Program-made: the position numbers and the translations under genes | From: Tetradesmus obliquus | Taxonomy: Eukaryota; Chlorophyta; Chlorophyceae; Sphaeropleales; Scenedesmaceae | Assembly: GCA_030272155.1 (NCBI GenBank) | Contig: CP126191.1 | Coordinates: 8,268,501 to 8,332,500 of the forward strand | DNA: 64,000 bases | Direction: 5' to 3' | Notes under the pieces: generated by a model | Told to the model about the DNA's origin: nothing | What the model saw: the letters and a program-made list of their open reading frames with translations, nothing else | The model's database searches: none | Shown here: piece by piece, positions 46,671-58,339 of the stretch | Numbering within the stretch: the stretch's first letter is position 1 | Layout: the number at the start of each line of letters is the position of its first letter

Positions 46671-49018
46671 ATGGACTTGGCCAGGCTGCAGCATATGTAT
46701 CCATCCGCCTACCCTGCTGACGACCACGTGCTTGTATGTATGCAGGCATCACACCTACAAACAGGCAGCCAGGTGTCCCGCTGCGGTGATGTACACAGCC
46801 GCAACCAGCGGCCCCTTCTGAGTTGCACAGCTCGTGATAGGGATGACATCTGTGAAGAGTAAGTGCAAGCCCCACTATGCTAAGATAGTTGCACTGCAAG
46901 CCACGTTACACTGGGGTAGTTGCACTGCAGGTCCATATCTGCAAGCATGCACCAATCCTGCAAGTGCCCCCTGTTGAGGGTGATTGGTAACCACTCTGTG
47001 CAGGTCAGCAACATCCCGGGAATGTATTTCTTCTGCACCAGCAATCATCTTGTTTGAGCGCTTATGTAAAAATGAGCGATGTTTCAGTATCAGCAAAACA
47101 TGCTCATGGCTGCAGGAGTCAGCCTCTGGACTGGGAGGATGCCAGTGGCAACGGCGCTTGGGCAGCAGACAACGTATCAACCGGCCAGCTGCATGCAGGC
47201 AACGTGTACAGCCACCGCCTGCCATGGAAGGCATACACACGGATGATGTTCATGGTGAGCATGAAAACATGGCATGACAACATGGCAACACCATATGCTG
47301 GCTAAGCGCAACTCAGGTTGGCTGGTGTTGGCATTGTTGAGGTGATGCAGCAGGTCTGCTGATGGCAAGAGCTCACATGACGGCACCAGGGAAAGCAGCA
47401 GGCCTCTGCAACAGACGCAACCTGAGCTGTCACTTCATGCACAGTGCAAATTTAAGCATTGTTGACGGCGTGTTAGTGCTGCTGGTGCGGTGCCGTCTGC
47501 TGCTCGCCATGGCACAGTGGGGCGACCCTGCATTTGAGAAGTTATGTGCCTGGCTTGCTGTGCACACCACTTGCAGGCTATTGAGGCGGAGGCTGACAGC
47601 AAGCAAGGGATGCAGGATGCATACGATGACTGCCTGGATCCCAACAGCGACAGCAGCAGCACCGCCAGCAGCTTTGCCATGCTAGACGGCGATTCCAGGT
47701 ACGGCTTTGCCTGCAAGACACGGTTGCCCACAGCACACTGTGGCACTGCATGCTTGCTTGCTCCTCAAGCTGGTTTGCACCACTCTGCTTTGTGGGGGTG
47801 GCTGATGTGGGGATTGCTCAGTGCACATAACTGCCACAGTAACCGACCACAACAGTTCATAAGGTTTGTAGCTGTGCTGTGCGTCTTGGTTGCCATGCAC
47901 AGCGATGAAGAAGACATGCATGCTGACAACTACCGCAGCACTGGCAACAGGTTCCGGATTGACATCGCGCCACCAAGCCCGCTGCCGCCATCCACAGACT
48001 TCACGCAGCACGTGCAGAAGGTGAGGCGCCGCTATCAGCCCTGCGTCTGCTCCAGCGCACAGCATTCGGAAGCTGTACATCGCGCCTCCACTAGCAGGAA
48101 CAGCAGCCTCGCCACGCATGCCTTGCATGAGTCGCCAGCAACAGCACACCGACTTGTGGTTTGCTGGTGCACAGACTCCTGCTGCTGCTGCTGCTGCTGC
48201 TGCTCCCTTCCTGCAGGCCATGGAGGCGCACGGCGCAGCAGAGCAGCTCAGGCAAGCTGCTGAGGTGGAGTCGCAGCGCTTCTTTGAAGCCATGAACGCT
48301 GCATCAGGCACAGCAGCGAGCCGCCGCGCGCACTGGGCAGCACACCCCAACAATGACTATGATGCCTTTGCTGATGTTGAGGCAGCCATCCAGCAGGTAC
48401 GTGGCCTGTGCAAGCCAGACTCTACCTGTGGGAGGCTCCAGCATTTTTGCTTGCCGCTGACCTGCATGTGCTGTATGTTATGCTGCTCCAGTTTTCCTGC
48501 AAGCGGGCAAGCCTACTTCAAGCATGGATTTTGCTCCGCAGTCGATTAATACACTTCTGCCAGCCTGCAGCAGACCCAAGCGGTACCTGGCCTGCCGCCG
48601 GCTACTCCTTGAAATTCAGCAGTGAAACCTTGTGCGGTGTGATGCGCAACTGTGACTCATGTGCTGCCTGACTGAACTGACGCTGACGCCATGCTATTGC
48701 CTGTGCTCTATCCTCGTTCCTGCAACTGCATACCCTCCTGCAGGGCATCCAGGCTGCAGCTGACAACTTTGTCACCGCACTGCGCTTGGCGCGGCGCCTG
48801 CTGAGCGACACGCAGGCTGCGCTGGCCAACTGCGCTGCCAAGCTGCGCCTGGAGGTGAGCCTCACTCCTGCAGGCTCGCAGGAGCGCGACAGCCAGGCTG
48901 CAGCGCTGCAGCAGCTGCAGCAGCTGACTGAGGCCACGCTGGATGACCTGGCTGCAGGACTCACCAGCCACTTCCTGCCCGGGGCCACCCTGAGCACCGA
49001 TGAGGTGGGTGGCGCGCT

Positions 49019-49057
<39 letters not shown>

Positions 49058-49434
49058 ACACGTGGCCTAGCTGCTCTAGTAGTGGCCTCACCAGGCGGAT
49101 GGCTGCATCTTATGCCAGGGTGTGCATGCTGTGAGACGTTGTCAACATGGACTTCACCAAGGTAGTGCGGCCCCGACTATGTCAGGCAGTTGCTGCAATC
49201 GATGGCTTGCTGTCTTGCAGCTGTATGCTGCTGGTTCCTGGTCCGCAACATCAACTGTGCTTCTGGGCTGTGTGTTGTTCTGTTTTCTCAACTTTGTGGC
49301 GCTGAACACGCCTTGCCGTGCTGTGTGCTGCGCTGTTTTTTTTGTGTTTCCTGCAGGCAAGGGACTGGCTGGAGGAGCTGTGGATGCTGGACTTGCCGCC
49401 TGCTGTGGACAGCGGCTCAGAGGAGGACTGCTGA
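46671..49434 (+). CDS. Acidic coiled-coil protein of unknown function
   Basis: Seven exons join in frame: 46671-46858, 47116-47254, 47577-47698, 47903-48020, 48217-48396, 48744-49004 and 49357-49434, giving 361 aa from the ATG at 46671 (an ATG further upstream is possible). I recognise no named domain. Residues ~60-110 are acidic and aromatic (QPLDWEDASGNGAWAADN, RLPWKAYTRMMFM). Then comes a Ser/Asp-rich segment (DPNSDSSSTASSF, SSDEEDMHADN), followed by a helical part likely to form coiled coils (EQLRQAAEVESQRFFEAMN, ADNFVTALRLARRLLSDTQ, AAALQQLQQLTEATLDDLA). The protein ends in an acidic tail, LDLPPAVDSGSEEDC. Exons 6 and 7 are duplicated downstream as decayed copies at 55737-56440 and 61985-62132. 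Exon 5 is preceded by a CTG run and a CTCCCTTCCTGCAG acceptor. Confidence 0.7.
49020..49058. repeat. (CTG)n run after exon 6 of the coiled-coil gene
   Basis: About twelve GCT/CTG triplets lie 16 bases inside intron 6. The copy in the next unit (56018-56046) is shorter by about three triplets. Confidence 0.8.
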
Positions 49435-51131
49435 GCAGCAGCACACGCGCGCAGCGCAGCGCGCCAGCAATGCTGTGGTCAGCTCTATCATCCTGGGTGT
49501 GGTGCATGCAGCAATGTCTTGCACGTGACCACCTAGCCAGGCTTGGGGGTGAGTTCTATACATCATACATTGGGCTCCAGGCTGAGTGCATGCACTGTAT
49601 GCTGCCACTGTCTGGCAGTTTGGGGCGCTGCATCAGCACCCTGTATGCTGGTTGCATTGGATGAAACGTAGCCGGCAGGCAGCTCTGTGTGAGCTTCGGA
49701 TCTGGCAGGGTTAATCAGTGCGCTGATCACTGTTGTACTTTAGTGTATCCTGATGGTGATGTTCAGACAGGCTTTACACCCCACATCCATTTGTTTTGTT
49801 TCAACAGAAAGCAGTGGCAAAGCCTCCAGAATGCTGTGAGCAGCACATGTGTATTTCAACAGTGCCATTCAGGGACGGCCGTGGCAGCAGATGCGGCCGA
49901 TCCGGCGGCCGCCAAGTGCAACTTATGACATTTGTGCCATACAGTTTGTCGTGTATATCTCAACCTTGGACGCAGCTCTGGGACATTGGTGGACAGCTCA
50001 TTATGGGTGCGTGTGTAGTGCAGCCCCTTGTCGTGTGCTCTGATGTCTGCACATCGGAGTGAAGCCTATACAAACTGTGATGGCTGTGATACATTTACCA
50101 CACCAACCTCTGGTGTTGGTATAAGAAGGCTTCAAGCTGCTGCCATGTGCCAGTGCACTGGCAGCCCATATTGTTGGCAACTTCTCAAGTTGCTTGTGAC
50201 ACCGCAACAGAAAATATGTCAGCAAGGACAATATGTTCCAAGCTATGGTATATTAGTATCAATATTGTATCATCTAATGTGTTAGGCAGGCTCATGCTGG
50301 GCACGTTCGTGTCCCTTTTCTGTTTTATGCATGCTGTTAGGCAGAATTGCACTGGTGTGTACGTCACATGCATGCATATGCTTGGCATGTTGCTTTTTGT
50401 TTCACATAGCTACCGCCCATGATGAGTGTTTTATCAAACATATTGCGCCTGAATAGCAGGTGCGCGTTCTTGTGTGGTGTTGTGTTACAGAAGGCACCAG
50501 ACACCTGCAACCTGGTGTGAAATGCCGTCAAGCACAGCCACCGAACCGTCTAGCAATCGGCAGTAGCTTATGTGTTGTTACCCCAGACATCACACCTCAT
50601 GCGTGGTGCGCGCCGTGTGCTGGAACACACGGCTGTGAAGAGATGTATTCATCTGTTGCTGCAGCAGCATCCGCAGCCATGTTATAACAAGACAATGCTG
50701 AGTCAACTGGCACCACCACATGGCCAGGGTGCACCCTACACGTGTACACGTGTACAGTGGCCACTGGCAGCATGCTGTTGACGTGTGAACAGAGGCTACA
50801 CTGAATAGCCTGTGCAGTGTGCCTGGCATGTTGTGCATGCCATGCAGAGCCCGCCCTGACATGGGTGGCATGTGGGTACTCCTGACGTATGCTTGATGAC
50901 ATCCAGTATATGTCCGTAATGTATGAAAGTGGATCGGTGTCCATCGCATGCAAGGATTTCTTCTCTGCCATGACGTACACACAGTGCTTTTTGGATTATG
51001 TGGTGTGGGTGTGCACAGCACACGCCACCGGCATGCCATAACCCACAGAGAGTGCACTCTCACGCACGTGCTCAGATGATGCGGGCGTACAGGTCCCAGG
51101 TGCTATGTGCGGTCGCTTTGACTTACAAACA
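49435..51131. other. Diverged spacer of duplication unit 1
   Basis: This stretch is 3' flank of the coiled-coil gene. It aligns patchily with 56441-57560 and 62133-63790, showing older divergence than the HNH-containing part, and I see no supportable gene. A near-palindromic ACACGTGTACACGTGT lies around 50739-50756. Confidence 0.5.
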
Positions 51132-51204
51132 TCACATGACATCCTCACAGCAGCCATGCTTCCAGGCGCTGTTCAATCTGTAATGTACAAGTGGCACTGG
51201 CATA

Positions 51205-51683
51205 TGCTCACTGCAGCTGCCCAGAATGTCCCCAACATCTGGCCTGTCATGGTCTGTCAGCCAGCCCCAGCCGTATGACATGATGACGAACACACCCTGC
51301 AGGAAAGCAGCAGCACCAAGGAGCAGCACAGTAAGCTTGCATGAACGGCTCCACATCATTCCTGTTCTGACGTAGGTTCTGCTGAACATTGAACCATGCA
51401 ACATTGCTGCAGGTAGTGTTTGTCTGAAAGCTGCTGCAGCTGCAACTTGGTTGAAGTGCGCATTCGCCTTGAACAACTGCTTACATGCAGTGCAGGTGCA
51501 CAGCGAGCACATACACAGGGCTTGCCTCCAGAAAACTCAGCAGCAGTACAGGCATCTGCAGGCAGTGCTGCATGGGGTGCTGCACATGGCTGCTCACCCC
51601 GTACACTGCATACACTCTGCTGAAGGTCGCTCCCTCTGGCTGCAGCGTGGGGATGAGCCCATACGCCATCAGCCCAGCAAAGC
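51205..51683 (-). pseudogene. YnfA (UPF0060)-like fragment, truncated, unit 1
   Basis: Exon 51683-51598 encodes GFAGLMAYGLIPTLQPEGATF and SRVYAVYG, and the exon starting at 51296 encodes GVFVIMSYGWGWLTDHDRPD followed by the start of the last helix. These match the middle and C-terminal helices of the bacterial small inner-membrane protein YnfA. Compared with the copy at 57809-58339, about 150 bases that encode the last helix are deleted here, and the reading runs into unrelated sequence after GDILGSC. No N-terminal exon is visible, so I call it a broken copy. Confidence 0.65.
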
Positions 51684-51925
51684 CTGCGCAGCAGCCACGC
51701 AACAGCGGCGTGTATTGTATTGAATGCCCCAGAGCGCTCGACTCTTCCTGGGGCAGAACCATTGACCAAGGTTTGATCCCAGGTTGATAGCTGAGGGATG
51801 GTGGCAACTTGCCACTTATTGAACAAGCAGCTGAAGCCGCTAAATGAAATTATCTAAAGTATCTGTGCATGGAGAAAGCAATACCTCCAGAAAACGCCCC
51901 AAGTACCCCCGGAACACACCTGCTG

Positions 51926-54577
51926 CTACTGATCCTCCGCATCAGAAAGCCTCTCTGGGGCTTCGTCATACACAAGCTCCTTCACTGGCGCTGGCTCCAG
52001 CGGCAGCTCAGGGCCCTCATCAGGCATCCTCTGCCAGTATAACTGCAAGAACACACAATAAACATGTATTCATCAGTTAATATTTGCCAGTAAGGAAGGT
52101 AGCTGCCTGGTGGTGCTACTACTGTGAGTTTAATGTGAGTATCCGCACACACATGTTCAGACTTCCTGCACTGCATGGCGTTTGTAACCAGCACACAATG
52201 CTTTGTTACCTCAATGTTGGAGGCCTGAGGGCTGACTGACACCATATAGGGTGACATCTCTGCCAAACGTCGCTCGTTGATCCGGCCCTCAGCCAGGGCC
52301 TGTCTTGCAGCATAGCGCGCCTGAAAGATGAGGCATCGCCTGAACGGCCGTGCTGATGTTCGGAAGGTCAGCAGCTTGCCATGAAGGTCGCTGAACCTCA
52401 AGTGGAAACCCTCCTCATTCTTCAGCCTGGATTAAAAACATGAGCAGTGGCAGTTGTGAAGCTAGCACAGAAGGTCAGGTGATAGGTCGGACGATTGGCG
52501 CTCTTGTCTCTTTCGAGTGCGAAAGGGTAGCTGTCTCCACAACCTCAGCTGCTTACTGCTTTTACGACAGCAGGCACCACGCATGGAGAATAAGTCCTTG
52601 AACCCTGAACATTGCTGCAGCAAACAACCCATATGAGCATTGCTTCCTTGTGAATGCATATGCCTAAGCCTCAAAATGCTGAGCGATGATTTCAAATTGA
52701 GCAAATGCCTCTAAAACAAGCAACCCTCTCCCCCTGTCAGCAACGAGCAAGAAACTCACTCGCGCAACTGGAGCTGCTGTTCAGTGGGCAGCTTGTCCCC
52801 AGAGTTTTTCCAGGGATAGTGCTTGGTATCATGCAGCTGCAGCTCTTTGGGCCCCAGCCAAAGCATACGGTAGTCTCCCTGGGCCCTGTCGTCGCCCTTC
52901 TTGCCCTCCCAAGTGATGCACATGTACCCATTATCAAAAGCCTCCTCCAAGGGCCTGTGCAGTGGAAGCATATGAGAGCAGCAAGTCAGGTGAAATGCTA
53001 GTGAGATGCCTTCACGGGGTTTTAAATCACTGCGGGGTTTCAAAATCACTCTCAACATGCACCAGGTTGATGCACCTTAACACAAATGTGTATGACTTGT
53101 GGGCGCCCTGCCCAGCCATTACCCACAGATGCATACCCCCGCCTTGATGATTTTGGCTGCATGGCACAGCAGTCGTTACAAACACCGTGACCAGGCCGCC
53201 TTTGGCCACTCCACTGTCCTAGCGTTTGGCCTGGGGGTGAGGAAAAGAGACTACAGAGGTCTCTGTGTGGCGTGCACACTCGGCCCACTACCCCTGCCCC
53301 CCAAAAGCTGCCTGCACAATCAGGGTTGTCAGAACCTTTGAGTCTACTTCACCTCTGCGTGAGCTGTTGGGTGAAAGAGAATCCATCCAGCTCAAGAGAT
53401 CTCTTGAGTGCTCTAGTTCCAGGCTCTCGGGCAGGGAGTTGCTTGTTGTGACAAACGTGCTCATGTGAAACCTTCCCCCAACAGATGACACTCCTGCCAG
53501 CACCACGTGAGTGTTTCAGCCCTGAAACAGAGCAGGGTCAGCACTTACTTAATGAGCAGCAGGCCATTGGCGGGATCGTTGATGTTGGTGAAGCCCAGCA
53601 CCCGGTCAACGTCGATGCGCCAGCTGTGCTTGAAGAGATGGGCGCCGCACACCAGCTGCTTGGGAATGAACTTGCCCAGGCCCATGCAAAGAAGCTCATC
53701 CGGGTGCTCTTGGTCTTCGCAGCCATATTCCTGCATGACGGCAACACCAAGTGCAAATAAGTCATGCGTATGTAATGTACAGTGCCAAATAGGTCCCCCT
53801 CCTTGTTTTGAAAGCAGGTCACTTGCTAAATCTGCTTATGGATGTGGATGCATCCAGTGTGATCCCACACGGCAAGCAGCCACGTTGGCCATACAATGTG
53901 AGATCTCACTTCCCCTCCCCCTCTACTCTTGGAGAATTAGCCTATGATGGCATGCAACAATTCTATTGTGGAGAAGTTCCCCTCCTGACCTGAATGAGTG
54001 TTGACTTAAATGTGGGGTCCCGGTGTTGCGTGGCCTGGCTGGAGGTGTACTTGAATTGAGAAGTTGCGCCGTTGCGGAGATACGTGTTGGTGACTCTCAG
54101 CTCCTTGGCCACGACATCCTGCTGCCTGACCAACTCCAGCAAGGGTGCCCTCAGCAGCTCTAGGGACGGAAAGCTATGCTCACCACCTGATTCTCCTGCA
54201 ACAGTGAACAACATTGAACAAAGCACAAAGAAAAAAAAGTCGTTGGCCAGGCAATTTTGTTCGCACTTGCTTTTAGAAGTATCTTGCTGACTGCATGCGG
54301 CTGTGCAAATTGCAGCCCATTCAGCAGGTTCCTGCGCCCGTTGTCACACTTTCAGTCAGCTAGCACCAGTGCAGTTCACCTGCAAAAGCGCGCAGCAGCC
54401 TATCCACCAATGCGGGCTTCAAGCCAGCAGCCAGCAGAGTCTCTGCCCTAGCCAGCGTCAAATCGCTTTCTCCTTCGTAGCCAGCTTTCAACAGCATCGC
54501 TATTTGATCGTCAGTGCACTTTGCTGCTGCATCGGGCCCAAGTTTTGCGATCAACAGCTGTTTGAGTGCATCAGCTG

Positions 54578-54624
<47 letters not shown>

Positions 54625-54626
54625 AT
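51926..54626 (-). CDS. HNH-nuclease-like protein, tandem copy 1
   Basis: Six exons keep phase: 54626-54380, 54195-53990, 53730-53549, 52954-52760, 52426-52210 and 52042-51926, giving 387 aa. The first ATG in frame is MQQQQ at 54626, but a CAG acceptor at 54643 suggests a 5' exon not identified. Residues 1-80 hold a Gln run (CAG repeat) and a helical part (ALKQLLIAKLGPDAAAKCTD). Exon 3 and the start of exon 4 carry an HNH_2-type core: FIPKQLVCGAHLFKHSWR, LGFTNINDPANGLLLIKPLE, EAFDNGYMCITWEG, with the His, Asn and second half of the motif in place. The end is acidic (PVKELVYDEAPERLSDAEDQ). Such proteins are often expanded in algae and fungi; whether this one cuts DNA is unknown. The paralogue lies 6.65 kb to the right. 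Confidence 0.78.
54578..54625. repeat. CAG/CTG run coding polyglutamine in HNH copy 1
   Basis: The run encodes about 14 Gln after the first Met. The same tract in copy 2 has six fewer codons, so it is length-variable. Confidence 0.85.
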
Positions 54627-54642
54627 CTCATCAAGCGATGAC

Positions 54643-55236
54643 CTGCACACAGCAACAGCAGAACAATAAGTGGTGTGCCCCGTTGATTCAAGCCATGTAA
54701 GACGTTTGGCGCCCCAAGAATGCAGACGTGCAGCAACTCAGCCACAACTCCGAGTGCGGGTTGCTCACCTGCAACAGAATGTTGAACTAGGACAAGCTCT
54801 AATAGCTACGACAACGAAGCAGAGACCCTCTGCGCTTCCAGCCTGCTCGAGAGTGCTTGTATGAAGAGGCCACTGTCAGGACTAGATGAGGCGGTCAGAG
54901 AACGCAAATGTGATGTACTCAACCAAAGCTACACAAGTCGACAGCTGTGAAAAGCTCGAGGCAGTCAGCAACAGGGTGACCGAGTAGACGGACGTTGACA
55001 GTAGGGCCCCTAAGGGCGCCCTCAACCGGGGAACAACGATGTAGAAACTAACGCCGCACGTGCATTAGTGCTGCGATGTCCATGATGTAGTACTTCATGA
55101 ACTAGTAGTACTCAGCTCTGGAGGTGCGATGTTCAGAAGCAGCTTTGCTGTGGGGGGTCTGGTGCGGTGGCCACTGAGACTGGCAAGTGAGCAAGCCTAC
55201 CTCAAACGAGTAAAGTGCTCCGCAGACCATACAATC
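54643..55236. other. 5' flank of HNH copy 1
   Basis: This presumed promoter and 5' exon region is nearly identical to 61310-61903. A GTTGCAG/GTGAGC donor near 54770 could end a non-coding or short 5' exon that splices in phase to 54642, but no in-frame ATG was found before a stop. Confidence 0.45.
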
Positions 55237-55298
55237 TCATCTGCCAGCCTGCAGCGGTACCTGGCCTGCCGCCGGCTACTCCTTGGGAATCAGCAGTG

Positions 55299-55318
55299 CC
55301 CCCCCCCCCCCCCCCCCC
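55299..55318. repeat. Poly(C)20 tract at a duplication junction
   Basis: Twenty consecutive C bases follow a segment shared with unit 1 (GGCTACTCCTTG...CAGCAGTG) and precede sequence found nowhere else in the window. The matching spot in unit 3 has C12 at 61969-61980. Confidence 0.85.
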
Positions 55319-55320
55319 GG

Positions 55321-55610
55321 GAGCAGGGCCTAGGGGCTGGGGTAGGGCCCAAGCGATGTCGATTTCTCGCAGCTCAGCCGAAACTACTGAACAAAAAGCT
55401 GGCAACTCAAAGTTAAGATGTGATTGATTTGTTTTATGGCTTTTGTTCAAGAATCCTGTTAGTCATAAGGGGTCAAATCCGCTGTTGACTGCGATTTGCT
55501 CGCTGTAAGTTGCGATTTCTCGCAGCTGTGACGAAACTACTGAGCACAAAAGATGGTAAGTAAAAACTAACCTGTGATAGACTTATTTTTGTGCCTGGTG
55601 CGGTGTGATG
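55321..55610. repeat. Unique AT-richer insertion with internal direct repeat
   Basis: About 290 bases are absent from unit 1 and unit 3. Inside, a segment beginning CGATTTCTCGCAGCT and continuing with GAAACTACTGA occurs twice, at ~55358 and ~55512 (period ~153). Composition is lower in GC than the neighbours. It could be a small non-autonomous element or filler from elsewhere. Confidence 0.6.
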
Positions 55611-55736
55611 CGCAACGGTGACTCATGTGGTGCCTGACTGAACTGACGCTGGCGCTTTGCTATTGCCTTTGTTCTGTCCTGGTGTTTGCACCTGCATACC
55701 CTCTCCTGGTGTTTGCACCTGCATACCCTCCTGCAG

Positions 55737-56440
55737 GGCATCCAGGCTGCAGCTGACAACTTTGTCACGGCACTGCGCTTGGCGCGGCGCCTGCTGAGCG
55801 ACTCTCAGGCCGCACTAACACTAGCTAACTGCGCTGCCAAGCTGCGCCTGGAGATGAGCCTCACTCCTGCAGGATCGCAGGAGCGCGACAACCAGGCTGC
55901 AGCGCTGCAGCAGCTGCAGCAGCTGACTGATGCCACGCTGGATGACCTGGCTGCAGGGCTGACCAGCCACTTCCTGCCCGGGGCCACCCTGAGCACCGAT
56001 GAGGTGGGTGGCGCGCTGGCTGCTGCTGCTGCTGCTGCTGCTGCTGCACACGTGGCCTAGCTGCTCTAGTAGTGGCCTCACCAGGCGGATGGCTGCATCT
56101 TATGCCAGGGTGTGCATGCTGTGAGACGTTGCATGCTGTGAGACGTTGTCAACATGGACTGCACCAAGGTAGTGCGGCCCCGACTATGTCAGGCAGTTGC
56201 TGCAATCGATGGCTTGCTGTCTTGCAGCTGTATGCTGCTGGTTTCTGGTCCGCAACATCAACTGTGCTTCTGGGCTGTGTGTTGTGCTGTTTTCTCAACT
56301 TTGTGGCGCTGAACACGCCTTGCCGTGCTGTGTGCTGCGCTGTTTTTTTGTGTTTCCTGCAGGCCAGGGACTGGCTGGAGGAGCTGTGGATGCTGGACTT
56401 GCCGCCTGCTGTGGACAGCGGCTCAGAGGAGGACTACTGA
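55737..56440 (+). pseudogene. Truncated copy of the coiled-coil gene (exons 6 and 7 only)
   Basis: Exon 6 copy 55737-56003 and exon 7 copy 56363-56440 keep open reading frames and splice sites. They include an in-frame six-base insertion (ALTLANCAAK) and the last residue Tyr instead of Cys. Exons 1-5 are missing: the sequence to the left is the poly(C) junction and the unique insertion. A 28-base tandem duplication (GTGTTTGCACCTGCATACCC...) sits at the acceptor side, 55681-55736. It is probably not functional, although transcripts from a new promoter cannot be excluded. Confidence 0.75.
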
Positions 56441-56528
56441 GCAGCAGCACACACGCGCAGGGCAGCACCAGCAATGCTGTGGTTAGCTCTGCTAGTATTC
56501 TGCTGGCATTCTGGATGTGGTGCAAGCA

Positions 56529-57767
56529 TTCTGTATGGGGCAGTGGTGCAGCCCCTTGTCTTGTGCTCCGATTTCTGCACAATGGAGTGCAGACTGTACA
56601 AACTGTGATGGCTGTGATGTATTTTTTCGTATCAACCTCCGTCAATGGGTGTTTTGCTCTGAAGAATGCTTCAAACTGCTGCCACGTGCCAGTGCACTGG
56701 CAGACCACATTGTTGGCAACAGTCAAGTTTTCTGTGACACCTTGCCACAGGAAAAGTTCTGGCAGGGGCAGTATGTTTTATCCAACAGCAATATAGTATC
56801 ATCATAGGCAGGCTCATGCAGGGCATGTGTGTGGCCCTCGTCTAAATCATGCATGCTCTTAGGCAGAACTGTACTTGACTGTACTTCACATGCTTGATGT
56901 TTTGCCTCACATAGTTGCTGCCCGTGAAGGGTGTTTGTTCAAACATCTCGCGCCTGGATAGCAGGTGCACATTCTTGTGTGGTGATGTGTTACAGAAGGC
57001 ACCAAACACCTGCAACCTGGTGTGAAATGCCGTCAAGCACAGCTAATGGTACCAAACCGTCAAGCAATCGGCAGTAGCTTATGTGTTGTTACCCCAGACA
57101 TCACACCTCATGCGTGGTGCGCGCCGTGTGCTGGAGCACACGGCTGTGAAGATATGTATTTATCTGTTGCTGCAGCATCATCCGCAGCCATCTTATAGCA
57201 AGACATTGCCAAATTGCCAGCAGTGCTGAAAACTGGCATCACCACATGGCCAAGGTGTACAGTGGCCCCTGGCAGCATGCTGTTGACATGTGAACAGCAG
57301 GCTACACTGGTATTCCTACACAGTGCGGCACAGGCTGTGCATGCTATGGAGAGTGGCTGTGCTGTGGGGGGCGTGTGCCTGCCCCATCATGTCGTATGCT
57401 GATGACATCCAGTATAAGGCCGGGATGCTTTAATTAGTGTATACCTGCAAGGGTCTCTGCCATGACGTACACACAGTACTTACTAGTATTATACGATTCC
57501 GCATATATGCAGTGTGGGTGTGCACGGCACACGCCGCCGGTATGCGTGTATACATGAACCACGGAGAGTGCTCAGAGGATGCGGGCGTACAGGTCCCAGA
57601 TGCTGCGTGCGGTGACTTTGATTTGCGAGGTAACAAGGCATCCTCACAGCAGCCATGCTTCCAAGCGCTGTTCAGTCTGTAATGTACAACTGGCACTGGC
57701 ATGCCAGTGCGGCGCACTGCGCAGCGGCAGCAACCTCAGGCTCCGCTGCAGCTGCACCAGCACTACA
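56529..57767. repeat. Segmental duplication spacer, copy in unit 2
   Basis: Nearly identical to 62762-64000 (offset 6233) with only a few substitutions, and only loosely similar to 50005-51200. It contains an open frame with a Cys-rich stretch (CTNCDGCDVFF ... FCSEECFKLLP) that is not conserved in unit 1, so I do not call a gene. Confidence 0.85.
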
Positions 57768-57792
57768 GGAGGACCCTGCTGCTGTAATGACA

Positions 57793-57812
57793 CTAGCATA
57801 GTACTATGCTAG
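57793..57812. other. 20-bp perfect palindrome at the YnfA-like stop codon
   Basis: CTAGCATAGT followed by ACTATGCTAG is self-complementary over 20 bases and overlaps the TAG at 57811-57809. It may be a terminator-like hairpin or chance. Confidence 0.55.
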
Positions 57813-58339
57813 CTGGCGGCTGCTTTCCTGGGCCAGAACCAGCATATGCTCACTCCAGCCAGTGCCACGCAGCTGCCCAGAATGTCCCAAACATCTGGCC
57901 TGTCATGGTCTGTCAGCCAGCCCCAGCCGTATGACATGATGACAAACACACCCTGCAGGAAAGCAGCAGCACCAAGGAGCAGCACAGTAAGCTTGCATGA
58001 ACGGCTCCACATCATTTTTGTTCTGACGTAGGTTCTGCTGAACATTGAACCATGCAACATTGCTGCAGGTAGTGTTTGTCTGAAAGCTGCTGCAGCTGCA
58101 ACTTGGTTGAAGTGCGCATTCGCCTTGAACAACTGCTTACATGCAGTGTAGGTGCACAGCGAGCACACACACAGGGCTTGCCTCCAGAAAACTCAGCAGC
58201 AGTACAGGCATCTGCAGGCAGTGCTGCATGGGGTGCTGCGCATGGCTGCTCACCCCGTACACTGCATACACTCTGCTGAAGGTCGCTCCCTCTGGCTGCA
58301 GCGTGGGGATGAGCCCATACGCCATCAGCCCAGCAAAGC
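57809..58339 (-). pseudogene. YnfA (UPF0060)-like C-terminal part, unit 2
   Basis: Exons 58339-58254 and 57952-57809 join in phase and give about 76 residues: YGLIPTLQPEGATFSRVYAVYG then GVFVIMSYGWGW, DHDRPDVWDILGSC and VALAGVSICWFWPRK. This agrees with the second half of bacterial YnfA (PTLQP, RVYAAYGGV, RPDxWD, LLG). YnfA proteins are about 108 residues, with four helices. The N-terminal helices are not found between 58339 and the HNH stop at 58580, so either a distant 5' exon exists or this is a fragment. It suggests a gene of bacterial origin that gained an intron. Confidence 0.6.

Larger units (their letters stand above)
51217..55297. repeat. Segmental duplication, copy 1 (HNH gene block)
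   Basis: This block is nearly identical, introns included, to 57880-61962 (offset 6654-6667). Differences seen are scattered single bases, a triplet-run length change, a 33-base insertion and small indels. Such similarity in non-coding sequence means a recent event or ongoing gene conversion. Confidence 0.92.

Noticed and set aside
55465..55490. GGTCAAATCC stretch, possible tRNA T-arm
   Set aside because: No cloverleaf can be drawn; it lies inside a repeated AT-richer insert.
56517..56807. Cys-rich frame with CTNCDGCDVFF and FCSEECF (also at 62699-63040), resembling a small zinc finger
   Set aside because: The frame is not kept in the related unit 1 sequence (50020-50290), has no splice or start context, and lies in the 3' flank of the coiled-coil copy.
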